DNA of 64,000 nucleotides from Archilochus colubris. Taxonomy: Eukaryota; Chordata; Aves; Apodiformes; Trochilidae. Below, piece by piece: positions 24,816-37,700 of the stretch. How positions within the stretch are numbered: the stretch's first letter is position 1; each line of letters opens with the position of its first letter. The DNA is taken from assembly GCA_023079485.1 (NCBI GenBank), contig CM041085.1, positions 27,389,121 through 27,453,120 of the forward strand, given 5' to 3'. The translations under genes were made by a program, and so were the position numbers. The notes below the pieces were generated by a model. It saw nothing but the letters and a program-made list of their open reading frames with translations. It did no database searches and was not told where the DNA came from.

Positions 24816-27800
24816 ATTCATTTGTTACAAAGGAAGATTGTTGTTTTCCTTTCATTTTGACATCATGAGCTAGATCCCTCTTAGATCTTGCTTCTATGCT
24901 TTTCAGCCTCTCCCTTACTTCACAGGGCTATTTTCTGATGCTCTAATAATAGATCACGCTGTAATTCTCATGACTAACACATAATTCTTGATGCAATCCA
25001 GGTCTTACCTCTGCTTGTCTGGAGATCAATCTTGACTGTCTAGCAATTGCTGGAAATGAAATTCAGGCAGAAACCAAGCAATGCTTGACTGAGCATAGAA
25101 TTTTTATTCAGCTTCCTGCTACTATTACACATGGCTCAATTATCACCTCCTGCCTCTTTCTGAAAGATGTGTATACACAAAAATAGATACTACTCGGACC
25201 ACAAAAGAGAGTCACACTGTGTCTGAATCCCATGCTCTTCCTTTGGTTTCTAGTTTCACTCCTGTATGATCATTTACCATTTTTTAAAGAATATGCATGA
25301 TTGCAAGTTCAAGATGTCTGATTTGCCCATATACTGTTGCCTTGGTTAAAGACCCACCATAGTACCACTCTGCACATGGTTTGCACCTAAAGGTTTCTAC
25401 TGCATATTGGTCTGACATCTCAGTGTGTCCATTTGACGAGTGCTTTTAAAAACTAGATAGCAACTTCACTGCAATATCATCAAGATTGGGATTTGTGCAG
25501 TCCAGCATTTATACAATGACCTTTTAGCAGATGCAAAAGAAAAGGCAAGGAGAGGACTTGCCTAGCATCACAACTATATGTTTTTTACAAGGTTATCTAT
25601 CAGATATTATGTAAAATATGATTATCCAGTTACATATTATATATAATATGAAATATCGATACATATATAAGAACTGCATTGATTTGTCCCTCCTGAACCC
25701 TCTGTTTATTTAAAGATTTCACAGGAACATCAGTATTTTTGGAAACTGCTTTAAGGCATTTCTAGTAAATATGCAGCAAATATGGAAACTGACTGATTGA
25801 TTGACCTCGTTGTGAGGCGACTGTTAATAAAACTCATTGGCAAGTTATCAAGAGACATAAACAAATGTCCTTTCCCTATGAGGCAGAAGCATTTTTCCTG
25901 ACTTTTTGCTATCGCTTATTTGCAAGTCTCAAGGTCACAGCAGCTGAATCTCCATCACCCATTACTGCTCATCCATGATTTGTCTTGCTGTTTGCTGTTT
26001 AACCAGCAGTGACAGAAGCTAATGATGAGAGCATGGAGGTTTACCGGCCAAAGCATGTCTGGTGTGTGCTGAGGCTACACAAAAATGAGGTGTGTTCCCA
26101 CTGCTTTAGAACAGGCACGAGGCTGCTCAGCACCAGGCAGCACCAGGCTCTGCATCCCAGGGACAGCACTGCAACTCCTCAGATGTCCACATCCCATTCC
26201 CAGTCTATGTGAGAGCCTGAGTCCCATCTTCCACCAGACTTCACAGGAAACAGGACTCCAAAGTCAGGGAATTGTCCCCTATTGTATTGTTTTTCTATTG
26301 TTCTATTTTCCAGTGTGAAAACTATCTAATATTGCAATGGCAAGCAATATCATGACAAGCAGGAATGGTGCCTTGAACATCTCTTCCATTCACAATCCCA
26401 TCTCACAAGTGTTTAAATTTAAGATTATTTAAACCATCTGATTTTTTAAAACTAGCTTGTAAACTATCACAGCTCTTTCAGATTCAGGTATTTATTCTTC
26501 TGATAAAGCCACTAATCCATACGAAGAACTGATATTTATTTGTTTCCTAAGAGACAGCTTGTCATGTTATAAAAACCATCAGCAGTTTTTCCAGTGACCG
26601 ATTAACACAGATCAGTAGAAACATTTTCTTAAGTTCTAGTTTAAATGGCCTCAGCTCTCAGTCAATGGTTTCTGTTACATGTTTTTTCCACTAAATTCTG
26701 TATCTGTCTAGTCTAATACCTGCTATATTCCCCATGTATTTACTTTATACATCATAAATGGAACCTCTTGGTCTTATTTTTTTATGAGTGAAGTGGGATG
26801 AGTACTTCAAACACTCTTTGGACAGTATTTTCTCAAAACACGGAATAATTTCCTGGGCATTTTTCTGCCCACCCTTTTTCACATATTTTCTCTACATTAG
26901 ATAAACAGAACCAGACATATAGTTTCACTGTTATGCCCAGCAGTATCACAAGTCATCATTCTCTGCTCTTTAACCTCCTGTCTATATGCCTAAGAGCCTC
27001 ATGTGGCTTTTTGTCACGTTATCAGATTGGAGCTTGTATGGGTTGCTACTTTCCACAATACTGTTATTCATTGTATAAGGCTTGTCTGCACTTCCTCATA
27101 TTCATTACTTTGCAACTGTAAAACATACTTTTTTTTGATTTGTGCACACTAAGACAGTAATTCACACTGCTCAGTGTAGATAAAAAATCTTCAACATGAT
27201 TTACCAGTGGGAGTCAGGAAAAAAAGTGCTGAACTGGAGTTTCCCTTGGAGATTCCCTAACCCAAATGTTTTGGGAAAACAGTTGGATTTCAACAAATTC
27301 ATAATAGAAACCAGGCAGTGTTGTAGAAATGGAAGCCAGAGACTTTCCAGGGGTCTTCACCACTGCCTTTCAGTGTGGGATATTTAAACACTTATGAATT
27401 TCATTCCAAATTGGAGTGTTCCAACTCCACCACCCTACAAAAAAACCAAATTGTAAGTCCCAGTCCTATGTGAAGGAGGATCCCCTTCCTCCAGAATTCC
27501 ACCAACAACCCCTCTGCCAATCTTTGTGTTATCTGCAGCTTCTCATTAGCAAACTGGAAAAGCCATTGTTTACAGGGAGAGTAATATAAGGAACATCTCC
27601 AATGTCTTTTTAATCTGTTTTAAATGTTGCTTAGCAGATGGAGATAAGGAGCTGAGCCAATTCAAGAAGCTCAGCCAACTCAAATGGACCATCAGCAAGT
27701 GAGAATTCTTTTTTTCAGTGGGAAATCCTACACTATTTGTTTCTGCTTACCATTTTGGTTGTCTCATCATTAATATTCCTGAAAGTGGTTTCAGCTTGCC

Positions 27801-30424
27801 TTGTATTGCATTTCATTATACTGGGTATGGTAATGTTTAGGGATATGTTCTCTATCAAAATAAAGCAGTATATTTTTCATTGATTAACTTTACTAGCATC
27901 TTGAGATTCATTGAAGAAAACAGAATGGACAGCCTCTAACTTTTTCTTTCTTAATAAAAGACTATTGAGAGTGGTTCTCAGTTCTCCTGCTTTGAATACA
28001 GGAGGAAATCAGGCATTTTCTTTTGGCACACATAATCGTAACACATAGGGGATGAAATAAGGATTGGACAAGACTGTGAATAACCAGACAGCACCATTGC
28101 TTCTAGCGGAAATGTATTCTGTGAGGCAGAAAAAATTATTTTGGAATTAATTTTTAGTAGGTGCTTTGGAAGTCTTTTTCCTGTCCTTTCTCCATTCCTT
28201 CTTTCCTTTGCATATTTCCTTTCTTTCACCACTTGATCATCAACAGCATCTTGCCCTGGAGCAGAAAACTTAATCTGCTAAGGAGTACTGAGAGGGTACT
28301 GATAGTTGTTAGTCCAAACAGAGCCCCATGGAGTCAGTTGTCACAGACAATTTGCCAATTTGCAAAATAATCCTTCTTCTCCAAATGAAGATGAGGCTCA
28401 GGATAACTATGGCTTAACCACAGCTTTGTCACAGACCTCCTACATATGCTGGCATCCCTGCTCCCTCTCAGCCACAGCAGAGTAGTGGGTTTCCCAGAGT
28501 CATCAGTTTCAATTATGAGCTTTTGGAGGTTCTGGTGGCCTTTCACAAGATGTTTATCCACATCTGCATGGTGGGGCCTCCAGCACATTCATGGAACCCA
28601 TGCACCCTCTGGTCCCTACACAGAGATAGCATCGCAAAGGTAATCCAAAACCATCCAGAATCAAAGGGAGCCTAAAAGGCTACTTCCAATCTTCTGATCA
28701 AAAGAAGATTAAAAGGAAAAAATATGCAAGAATTACCATTTTGATTGCTGTTGATTTGACAAGAAAAGTAATGTAAAAAAAGCTGTATCTGCATGTACAG
28801 TTTAATCTACTGTTTGAACTCCAAAGGATCCTTAACACAGCCCAAGTCACAAGACACAAGCCCAAATCTCTACTCTGCTTTAAACTCAATTTGCACACCT
28901 TCTTCACAGTCTGCCCAGGGTCTTCACAAAGTGAACTGCTGCAGCCCCATAGGATGGCTTGGGGACCTGCTTTGTAGAGGAGGGAAGAGCCCCAGAAACA
29001 TGCAGGAAGAGGGAATGTGGCAGAAGGGAGACAAATATTTGTAGGCAAATTTATTCAAGGAGATATGAAACAGCAGGAGGAATGAAACTGCAGGAGCTAT
29101 GGCAGTTCCCTCTTCACAAATGCTTACAAACAGCACTTGTCCCACCCTTTGTTGCATCCTAGACCAAAGCCAGAAAGTGAGATCATTATCCCATTTCACT
29201 CCTTCACATCAGTTGAATACATGTTCTGCAATAATTCGTTCATCTCTTGTGCACAGCAAGACTTTGCTATTTCAAAAGAATGAAACTTCATTTCCCTTGA
29301 AGAACAAACAGGAGGACTTTTCAGCAACTTACAGTGGGAGAAAGAAGTGGGATCCTGGTAACACTTGCTGTGAGGCTACACTGAACATGCGAGCTCTGAA
29401 TCCATAGCTCTGCCTTCTATGTCAAAGAGCTCAATACCACCCACTCAAGGTGTGACTGTGCAGAAGGATGTCCATATTGCCCCAGGGACCTGAGCCTTGT
29501 TCCACAGAGCCAAGAAACTGGTATTAGATCAATTAAAAGGATCAATAGACTCATTAGTTCTAACCCAACAATGGTTGGGAGGACATAAGGGATTTCAATG
29601 TGAGCACCATCTTGGGTGCTGCATCCTCTCATGTGGGACAGATTGGATTTCACCCAGAGAACAGCCTGGAGTAAAAGTATCACAAGCACATCGCAAACAA
29701 ACCTTGGTAAGCTGGTCCTGGACTCTAGAAGGCCAGCCTGAGAGTAAGCATTTCTGCCAGAGAAAATAAAAAGATAGCTTTGTCTTAAATAAGAAATATT
29801 CCCCAAATCTATATCCACTCCCTTTTAAAACCTGGTGCCCAGATCTGCAGCTGAGTCTAAAATGCTATTAGCCTAACCTGGGAAAGGAGAGGAAATCTCT
29901 AATATTATTTCTATCGTTATTGCTCAGAAATTCATGAAGTAGGGAAAAAAAAAAGGATTCTAGAGAATTATAACACTAGGCCATATGCCTCCCAAGATCT
30001 ATTGATTTAAGCCAGTAGAACCTCACTTTGCTTTGACCTCTATTTTACATCTATTGCACAATAGCTGGCAAGGTAGCACCATCTAATAAGTGTCAGCTAC
30101 TTAACCCTCCAGTGAAATCATCAGTGCAAATATGAAAAACAAAGTCACCCAGACAGTATGGTGTGAAAGAAGAACAATTGCCTGACTTAAAGAAAGAACC
30201 AGATATAGGTTAAGTTAGAGGAAAAAAAAGAAAGAGAAGAGGGGAACAATATTTAAAGACAACAGTCTGGAGAATGGGAGCACTTTCCTGGAAGTTCTTG
30301 CAAAAGCGTTGCAAAGTAGGCATGGCACAAACAATGGGAAAGCATTAGTTAAAAGAGTATTTGTGGATATTTACTCTTCAGCAATGTTTTAAAGACAGGA
30401 TCTGGAAAAGCACTGAAGGGCTTT
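24816..30424. other. Unassigned non-coding DNA
   Basis: No recognised exon, RNA gene or mobile element. The region is AT-rich, especially 25.5-25.9 kb, which includes a perfect 18-bp palindrome. Open frames on both strands at 28.7-29.8 kb reach 133 codons but overlap each other and show no family motifs. Confidence 0.55.
25633..25650. repeat. Perfect 18-bp AT palindrome
   Basis: CATATTATATATAATATG is identical to its own reverse complement and sits in a wider AT-only patch (25610-25680). It can form a cruciform; no protein-binding role can be assigned. Confidence 0.85.
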
Positions 30425-30430
30425 GTCACA

Positions 30431-30552
30431 CCCCACAAGGTGGGTGCAGCACTGTCACGTCTCACACAGTGAGCACGGCTCCCCAGATGTGGGGGCCAAA
30501 CCAAATATCACCTCCCACAGAGTGGGAAAGGGTAGAGTTCCCCAGAGTGGGG
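30431..30552. repeat. Five short hairpin motifs in series
   Basis: Variants of CCCCAGA-GTGGGG occur at 30431-30444, 30461-30473, 30481-30495, 30514-30526 and 30540-30552, each a near-perfect inverted repeat with a tiny loop. Start spacing is about 20-33 bases. The repeated C-rich then G-rich arms are directly visible; their role is not known. Confidence 0.8.
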
Positions 30553-30788
30553 GTCAATCCATGGAGATTTGGACTGGACCCCCTTCCTTTCTAAACTCCT
30601 TCAGAGAGGGCCCAGGTGCGGCTGGGCCCAATCCTCCTCCTTCTCTAATTAATCTCCTTTAACAACCCATTCAGTGAGATTAAGTTAAGGAATTCTCTGC
30701 ACAGTACTCAGGAGTAAGATTATTACCCAGGAGGTCTGTATAAAAACACAACTTTACTTAAAAGTGAGTAAGATTACAAAGCATGCCA

Positions 30789-30915
30789 GATTACAACTAG
30801 CAAAACTAGACATGATGGTGCTTTCAAAGCAATGGATCACAATTTAGCGAAATTTAAGGACATTTTCAAAACAACAGGTTACAACTAACAAAACTTAACA
30901 AAGTTAGAAACTGTG
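30789..30915. repeat. Degenerate ~44-bp tandem repeat, three units
   Basis: Units begin at 30789 (GATTACAACTAGCAAAACTA), 30834 (GGATCACAATTTAGCGAAAT) and 30877 (GGTTACAACTAACAAAACTT), spaced 45 and 43 bases. The first and third are the most alike. A partial unit may start at about 30771. Confidence 0.7.
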
Positions 30916-30929
30916 TTACCCTTGTGTGC

Positions 30930-30993
30930 AGAGAAAAGGTTAGAAACGGAGACAGACAGAGAGGGAGAAAGATAAAGAAGAGATAGGAAAGAC
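30930..30993 (+). repeat. Purine-rich tract
   Basis: About 60 bases are almost entirely A and G on the plus strand, including GAGAGGGAGAAAGATAAAGA. It could be a simple repeat. In a retrovirus-like element it could resemble a polypurine tract, but no adjoining LTR edge was found to support that. Confidence 0.6.
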
Positions 30994-31299
30994 ATCACCA
31001 CTCTTGGATCCAGCAATGATCTTGGTAGGGAGTTGTGGTCCTTGGATGGCGGGTGTGCATCCAGCATTTTGAGTGTGCCTCCTTTATGCCGCCTGACCCC
31101 ATCTTTCTGGGGGGGCTTTGGCATATCTTGCACAGCCAGGTGTTCACTTGGCCCCTCCAGATGGGATGGCACAGCAATAACCCTTATTTCTGTGCATGTG
31201 CCCTCTCCAGTGGCTTTACCCGGGGCACACACAAGGTGTCACTCTGCCTCCTCAGGGCACAGCTTCCCTGCCCCTGTTCCTTATGGAATAAGGACAGTG

Positions 31300-31545
31300 T
31301 CCTGCCTGTCAGGGTGGCCATCAGACAGAGCTCCCCTTGCAAAGGCAGTGTTCAGCTTATCGGGATGGCCACTGAAGGAGGGGCTGCTCTCAAGAGAATA
31401 GGTCCCCATTCATCAGGGTGGTTACCCAAATGGGGGTCTCTCCTTGAGAGAAGAGGGTCCAGATGGCTATTGAATGAGGCCTCCACCCAAGCACAATGTC
31501 CATTTTGTCAGGGTGGCTGTTTTGAGGCATATATGCTTTTCAGGG
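31300..31545. repeat. Degenerate ~50-bp tandem repeat, five units
   Basis: The core GTCAGGGTGGCC or a variant recurs at 31308, 31359, 31412, 31457 and 31507, a spacing of 51, 53, 45 and 50 bases. Flanking words such as AGTGTCC or AATGTCC before the core are partly shared. The unit length is not a multiple of three throughout, which argues against a protein repeat. Confidence 0.75.
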
Positions 31546-31755
31546 TTCTACAGGCCTCTTCCCATCCTGCTTCTGCAATACAGAGAGGGCTTCTGATGTT
31601 GACATCAGCAGAAACCATATTAGCCCAAAGCAGAGTTTTTATAAAAGTCTCTCTGAAATGCAATCAACACATTCAAACAGTACAATTTCTACAGGACTAC
31701 TTAAATTTAGTAGGTAGTCAAACTAAATTTGATATACAATCCATGAAATCATAAA

Positions 31756-34700
31756 AAGCGAAAAACTATACAAAACCAAAATAAGCCTGTGCACTTAATT
31801 TAACACACAATTTTACACCACTATTTTTACTTAGAACGGTGTTACTATAAAAAGCATGATCTGTTTTCTTCAAATGGCCACACTTGTGTAAGACTAGCAG
31901 GAATGCTTAAGGAAGCTTGAGTGCTGCCCTTTGGTAAAGTTCCACTGTCCCCCAGAATTTGCCGGGAATCTATCCTTTTCTTCATCTCCCTGTATCATGA
32001 AGGAAAATATTTTTTTTAATGAATTTGTTTTGAGACAATTATTGGATTTGAGAGAATTATTGGGGCACAGTTTCCCCCAAGAAAACACATTCCATTGAAA
32101 TCTGTTATCCTGTAAGAAGCTGCACAAAAGGAGACAACACTCTTTGACTCACTGTAGGGTGGGTGTTTTCACAGATCTGTTCACAAACCCACAGAAATGA
32201 GCAAGATTACAGCCCCTGAATTCACAATACTTTCCATTATAAAAGTATAATGGAATATAATGTTTAAAACTAGTTTTTAAAAAGTCAGTGATGCTAGGAA
32301 GGTGTCAGGGAATGAGATAAAGGAGACAACCTCTGTCTTATCACTACTCCTTGGGGAGGAGGAGGAGGGGTGTTGGTTTTCCTCACCACCATGCCCTGCC
32401 ACCTACCTTTCTGGGTGAGCCACACTGGCACCACCAGCAGTGGCATGGCCATGATTGTCATGGGGACCGCAGGTGAATCAACAGGGTTGGCCACAGCAGT
32501 CTGAGGAGAATGCTGTGCCAAAAGTAGCTTCCAGATCTTAATGGCTGAGCTCCCATCAATCCCAACAGTGCTGCCCCTACAGAGGTCTCAGGCATTTCAC
32601 CAGGACACCAACCACCCTTCTGAGGACATCAGTCCAGAAACACAGCAGTGGCTCCATGATCCCTCTGCTGCCTGGCTGGGCACCTCCTGGATGAGTGCCC
32701 CAAAGCCTTCTTTTGCAGCCACCTGCTGCAGCTACAACCCCAGATTTTTAAGCACCTTCTTCAGCCTCTAACTATCTGCTTTATTCTGCCCATGGGATGA
32801 CAGAACAGGTCTGAAGAGAGAACCTGAGAGAGGAGGAGTCTGGGGAACATGCCAGTGACTTCAGCAGTCTTTAAACTCAAGACTTCCTGCTTGATGCAAA
32901 ACCCCATCAAAGAAGTGAAAACATTCACCCATTGACTGAGTGGGTGCCCGACCGTATCAACATCTTTTTGTGTCACTTTTATTGAAGTATTTATATTTGC
33001 AGCTTAAAAACAAGACTCTCTTAACAGATCTGACATTTGTGAGATACACAAAAGGCTTTCAAGCCTTAATTGTAGCACCAAAGATGGAAGTGTGGCCACA
33101 ACCACTATAAATAATCTCTCATCATTCTTGTGATCACAAGTTAGAGAGCCTGCAGAGTGGGAAAATGGTCATTTGAATTTGTGAAACTCTTCTGAGATGC
33201 ATAACTGTAGCACTTATTTTGGCTCTTGATTGTGTCCTGCAGACAGTTGTAACGCTGTTGGACTCCTCCCTTAATCCATCCACAGGGACTTAACATCTGA
33301 GGAGGATTTTATGGCAAGCCTGGAGAGAGTCCCATGAGGTCAAGGACAATCAGGAGCTAGACTTTCACACCGAATGACAAACCAGAGGAAGAGGTCAGAG
33401 GTCACTACACCACTTCTCACAACACTGCCTGCACGGGCCTTCTCATGGTGACTTTGTCAGACATCACAGTCTCACTTGTGCTGGCATTCCCAAAAGATGG
33501 GTATGAGTCACAGAGCAGCTGTTGGCTCTGCCATACAAATGACAATAACAAAAGGAGGGTGTGCAGTTTTGGCTGACAAAAGATGTATTTTCATTTGGTT
33601 TTGAGGTTTTTCCAGCATTGTTTGGGGTTGTCTCATTTTTAACTGCAACATATCCCATGTACAACCCCAAGCATAAACCTAACTTCATCTACCTAACTCT
33701 ACCATAATTCCACCCAGCAAAACCTTAACTTTCCTAAGGCATTTTCTAGGGAATGACATTCACTAAATCCTGCAAACCCTCAGCCCTGCAGACACATAAC
33801 CCTGCTCATCTGGGCTCCCAGAATCTGCAGGGGCTCCCCGGTTGCCACAGGAGCCACATGCACATCCTCATACACAGCCCCATGTGCACAAGTGTTGTGG
33901 CCATGGAGGCACCACCAGCACATCCAGCAGTGCTCAAAGCTCACAGCATGTGTGGCAGCCTTGGCTACATCATGGGTAGTGAAGAGCTGTTAACACCTCA
34001 CAGCAGCAAAGTGAAGGAGCAAAGGGCAATGCTTAACACAGGGACTTCAAGAGTAGATTTTGGCTGGTTTTAGAGGGCCTGAGAGCTGTGAAGCAGCTGG
34101 GCACTGGCAGCCTCTGTGTACGAAAGAATTTTTTTTAATTTTTATTTTGTTTGTTTTTTATGAGGCCTGTTCTTGACCAAGTTAGATTTGGAAATCAACT
34201 CTAGCAAATCACTGATATTATTACAGACTCAGTGGCTTATGCACCAGCGCTCTCATGGTTCTTCACATGCCTCAGTTTCCCTTTCACTGGGTATTACCTA
34301 CATGGACTGTAAATTCTAACTAGAAAAGTGATTTTTTACTCATTGCTTCTTCCTCTGTGAGGCTGTCCTCTTTCACCTTTTCATCTGGGTTAGTAGTCAG
34401 CAGTCAGTATCTGCTAATGTGCTAGACAGCTTCTGAAGCAGAAAAAGCACACATACTTCTCTAAATCTCTTATGCATCAGAAAAGAAAAAAAAAGTTGTG
34501 AGATAGAAGAACTGGAGGGAAACTGGTAACAGCAATGGCAGATTGTGGGTATTTAGCCATACTGGACGTATGTAGGAAAGGAAAGTAAATTAAAATCACA
34601 ATTGCCAAGCAAGAAATGTGCTACCAACAAACAAGATTATCCAGCCAACCAACGTCAGGGCCCAAGATAAAAGAAGAATTCATGTCACCCTGAAGTGCAT

Positions 34701-37700
34701 AACCCCTCCCATCCTCACCATCCATGACTGCTCTCTGGAAGTTTTTCTTTGTGCCTGATTGATACCACAAGAGGCTTAGAAAGAAAGATTTTTTAAAAAA
34801 CATGTCCAAATTTCTTCCACATGAGAGACAAAGCATAAAAAGTGCAGCATAAATAATAGAAAAGTCTTCCTCTTAGAAGAGAGGGACAAAGTGCATCTTC
34901 TTTTGTCTCACTGCTGAGTGCTGGCTAGAGAAATGGAGGCAAAAGTAGGCTGTAAGCCACCTCCTCACTGGTAAATCTGGCCCTTGGTGGAGTCCTTGGG
35001 GGAAGGATTTAGCAGCCCCAAGGAGCTTTGAAGAGAGCTCATTTGTGACATCCTTCAACAACTTATTACATGGGCATAGACCATCAGGCAAGGCAGTGCC
35101 AGCCTGTCCCTGGCAGGGATACCAGTCAGATGAAGAACATACTATGATGTGCTTTTTTTCTCTCACTACTGATCTTGTTAAAAGGATCACACCAGAATAT
35201 CATGCAGAGAAGCAAGAAATTTCATCCAAAAATCAGATTATTTAGTACTCCAAGTACATGCACAGGAGAGATTCCTCTCTGGCAAAACTGGCTGCCCAAC
35301 GAGTCCTGCTTAGAAAATACTTTAAAAGCTCATTTTGTGCTTTGTCTTATCACCCTTTTGACTGCCAAAAGCAAAGTCTAACTTTCCCAATTTGGCCACT
35401 CTTTTGCATGTGATGTCATTTTTCAAATGCTCTGCTGTGTGCTATAGTACTTGGCCTGGTCAGGCTGGGTTCAGTGTTCAACACCACCACAATCTGCAGA
35501 GAATGTCATCTCAAAGTACCAGGCATCCTGTCAGCACCACAGCAAAAAGGCAAAACATCATCTGGCAGGGCAGGAGCTGTGCCAGGAGCCCCATCCCAGC
35601 AATACCTGCTGAGTACCCTAATCACAGCTGGCAGGTCATCCAGTCACAAAATAAGAAAAATTACCCGTGACATTGTTCATGCACACCACCAGAGGATGGA
35701 TGACTCAGCTTCCCCAAGTGGCTCACAAGCAAAGCCCCAAGGCCCTGGGTGCTCCTGATTTGGAAGGCCTTGGCAAGAGCTTTACCTCTGTTCAGGACAC
35801 AGCAGCACAGCAGGAACTGAATCCAAAGCTGGGATGACCACCTATCATCAGCCCTATGAAAATAATGCTATTTTGTTTTCAATAGCTGAATTGGGACAGA
35901 TTTCCACATGCTCACAAGGCAGCTACATGCATAGAGACTTCACCAGGGTGGGTGGTGCTACCTTCCTGCACGCATGGTGCCACCTGGCTTCGTAAGACAT
36001 GAGGATTTTGTCATTGTATTCCTTGTGCTCACAGGAAAAAAGTTTAGGTTCTTTTTCTTCTACTCTCCCCACCAGCTTGGCCTCAGTCACATTTGACAGA
36101 ACACAGGTACCTCCAAGTGGCTTGAATATCTACATGTTTTGTGGAAAAGAGGTGGAGGGGTGAAGGAGCAGGACCCAAGAGCCACCCCCTCAGAATGAAA
36201 GGCTGCAGCCACACTCATGGCATAGCGGGCAAACAACATAGGCTGCAAACTTACACCAGAATGAGATTAAGGTCTTGAGCAAGGCAAAGTAATCAGAAGA
36301 ATAACCTCAGTATATCCCCTCGCTGAGAAAGCCAGAAAGCAAGCACTGGTCTGCTTAGTGGGTAGTACATACTGACCTGTTGAAGAGGGTAGCACACATG
36401 GAGCACTCCTGACTAAGGTGGTGACAAATCAAAGAAGTCTCCAACCAAGTGGCACAAAGCTAAACCAGGGAGTAATTGTACTGAGCACTGAATTGTAAGT
36501 GGCTGCAGTTATTACAGCTGAAACAGAAGGGCAGGATTTGGCTTACTGACTCGTCAAAAAGGCAAGGTTAATTCTCCACCAATTTACCACAGTGCCTTAA
36601 TATAACAGTGCACTACTTTTAAGAGAAGACTGGCATGGTCAGACACTTTTAAAACCAGCTAAGTTTCACCTACTCAGGCACCTTTCCAAAATATTGCTAA
36701 TTAGCTGACAGTATTTGTTATTTCAACAGGCAACACTTCTGAATGCCCTTTAAAACACACATACCCAGTTAACATAATTTTTGCTCTTTCTTTGCATGCC
36801 AATTCAGCCTCTGTGTAAACCCTAAAAGTTTCATATGCAGGCAAAAGTGTAGGCAGCCAGCTAGTGCACAGGTCAATAGCACTGAAAAGTTCATAATGCA
36901 ATCCTTACCTGACCAATTTTGGGCTAAGTTTGGTGGGCTGGTTTTTTTGGTTTAACATCACCTTGGCACATCCCAGCACAAAGATCACGGAGTGCTTGTC
37001 TCCTGTAGCAGCCCTGACACTTTGGAAAGGGACTCACCATCAGTCACAGCCAGAAGGCCTGACCTGGGTGTGCACATAGACAGAAGGAAGGCTGCAAGGC
37101 TCCATGCACAGTGGCAAGTCAAAGTACAAGTTGTAACATCCCAATCACTCGGCATGCCAGGTGCTAGGTCAGAAAATAACCATCAGCTCCCCCTGGGATT
37201 CAGGAGACAGCTCTCATGGATCTGCCACAAGACATTAGGATGCTCAGTTCATCCCATCATCTCTGAAATGCAGGGATGTAACATTTGCTCATCTTTGCCT
37301 GAAGAGTATCAGGCAGTCACCTTCTCTGACCACATATTTGGCCAGCAGCAAGTCCAAAAGCTAACACAGGTTTGGTGTGCATCCCTCAGGGCAGCTGTAT
37401 CCCAAACCAATACTGAAGAATATCAAGCACATCTGTATTAACTAAACCTAGGCCATTTCAATTTGGTTATCACTCTGAAAGCCACACAGAGAGCAAAGCA
37501 AACAAGCTAATCCAGCCAGCATCAAACACTGCCAACACACATCAGTGAAGATGACAGCAGGCTTTGCCATTGGCTTGGCTTTTGCTAGACAGGGAACATG
37601 CTCTTTATTTGCCTTTCTGAGATAACAGGTATCAAATGCTATGCAAGTGTCAAGTCTGGAGGGGAAAAAGGGCCTCCAAGGCCCTTTTTGTGGGGAAAAG

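Larger units (their letters stand above)
30425..31755. mobile_element. Repeat-structured block, possible LTR or unclassified mobile element
   Basis: This block differs from its surroundings. It has higher GC at both ends and contains three successive sets of degenerate short direct repeats: hairpin motifs (30431-30552), about 44-bp units (30789-30915) and about 50-bp units (about 31300-31545). Between the last two lies a purine-rich tract (30930-30993). TATAAAA-type boxes occur at about 30738 and, readable on either strand, near 31635. Such internal arrays are common in avian retroviral LTRs and in non-autonomous elements. I found no clear terminal repeats, target-site duplication, tRNA primer site or retroviral protein, so class, strand and ends are unknown. 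A 239-codon plus-strand frame (31035-31754) has no recognised domain. Confidence 0.4.

Noticed and set aside
30425..31755. Endogenous retrovirus with coding genes
   Set aside because: No gag, protease, polymerase or envelope-like reading was seen; only an LTR-like or unclassified element can be entertained.
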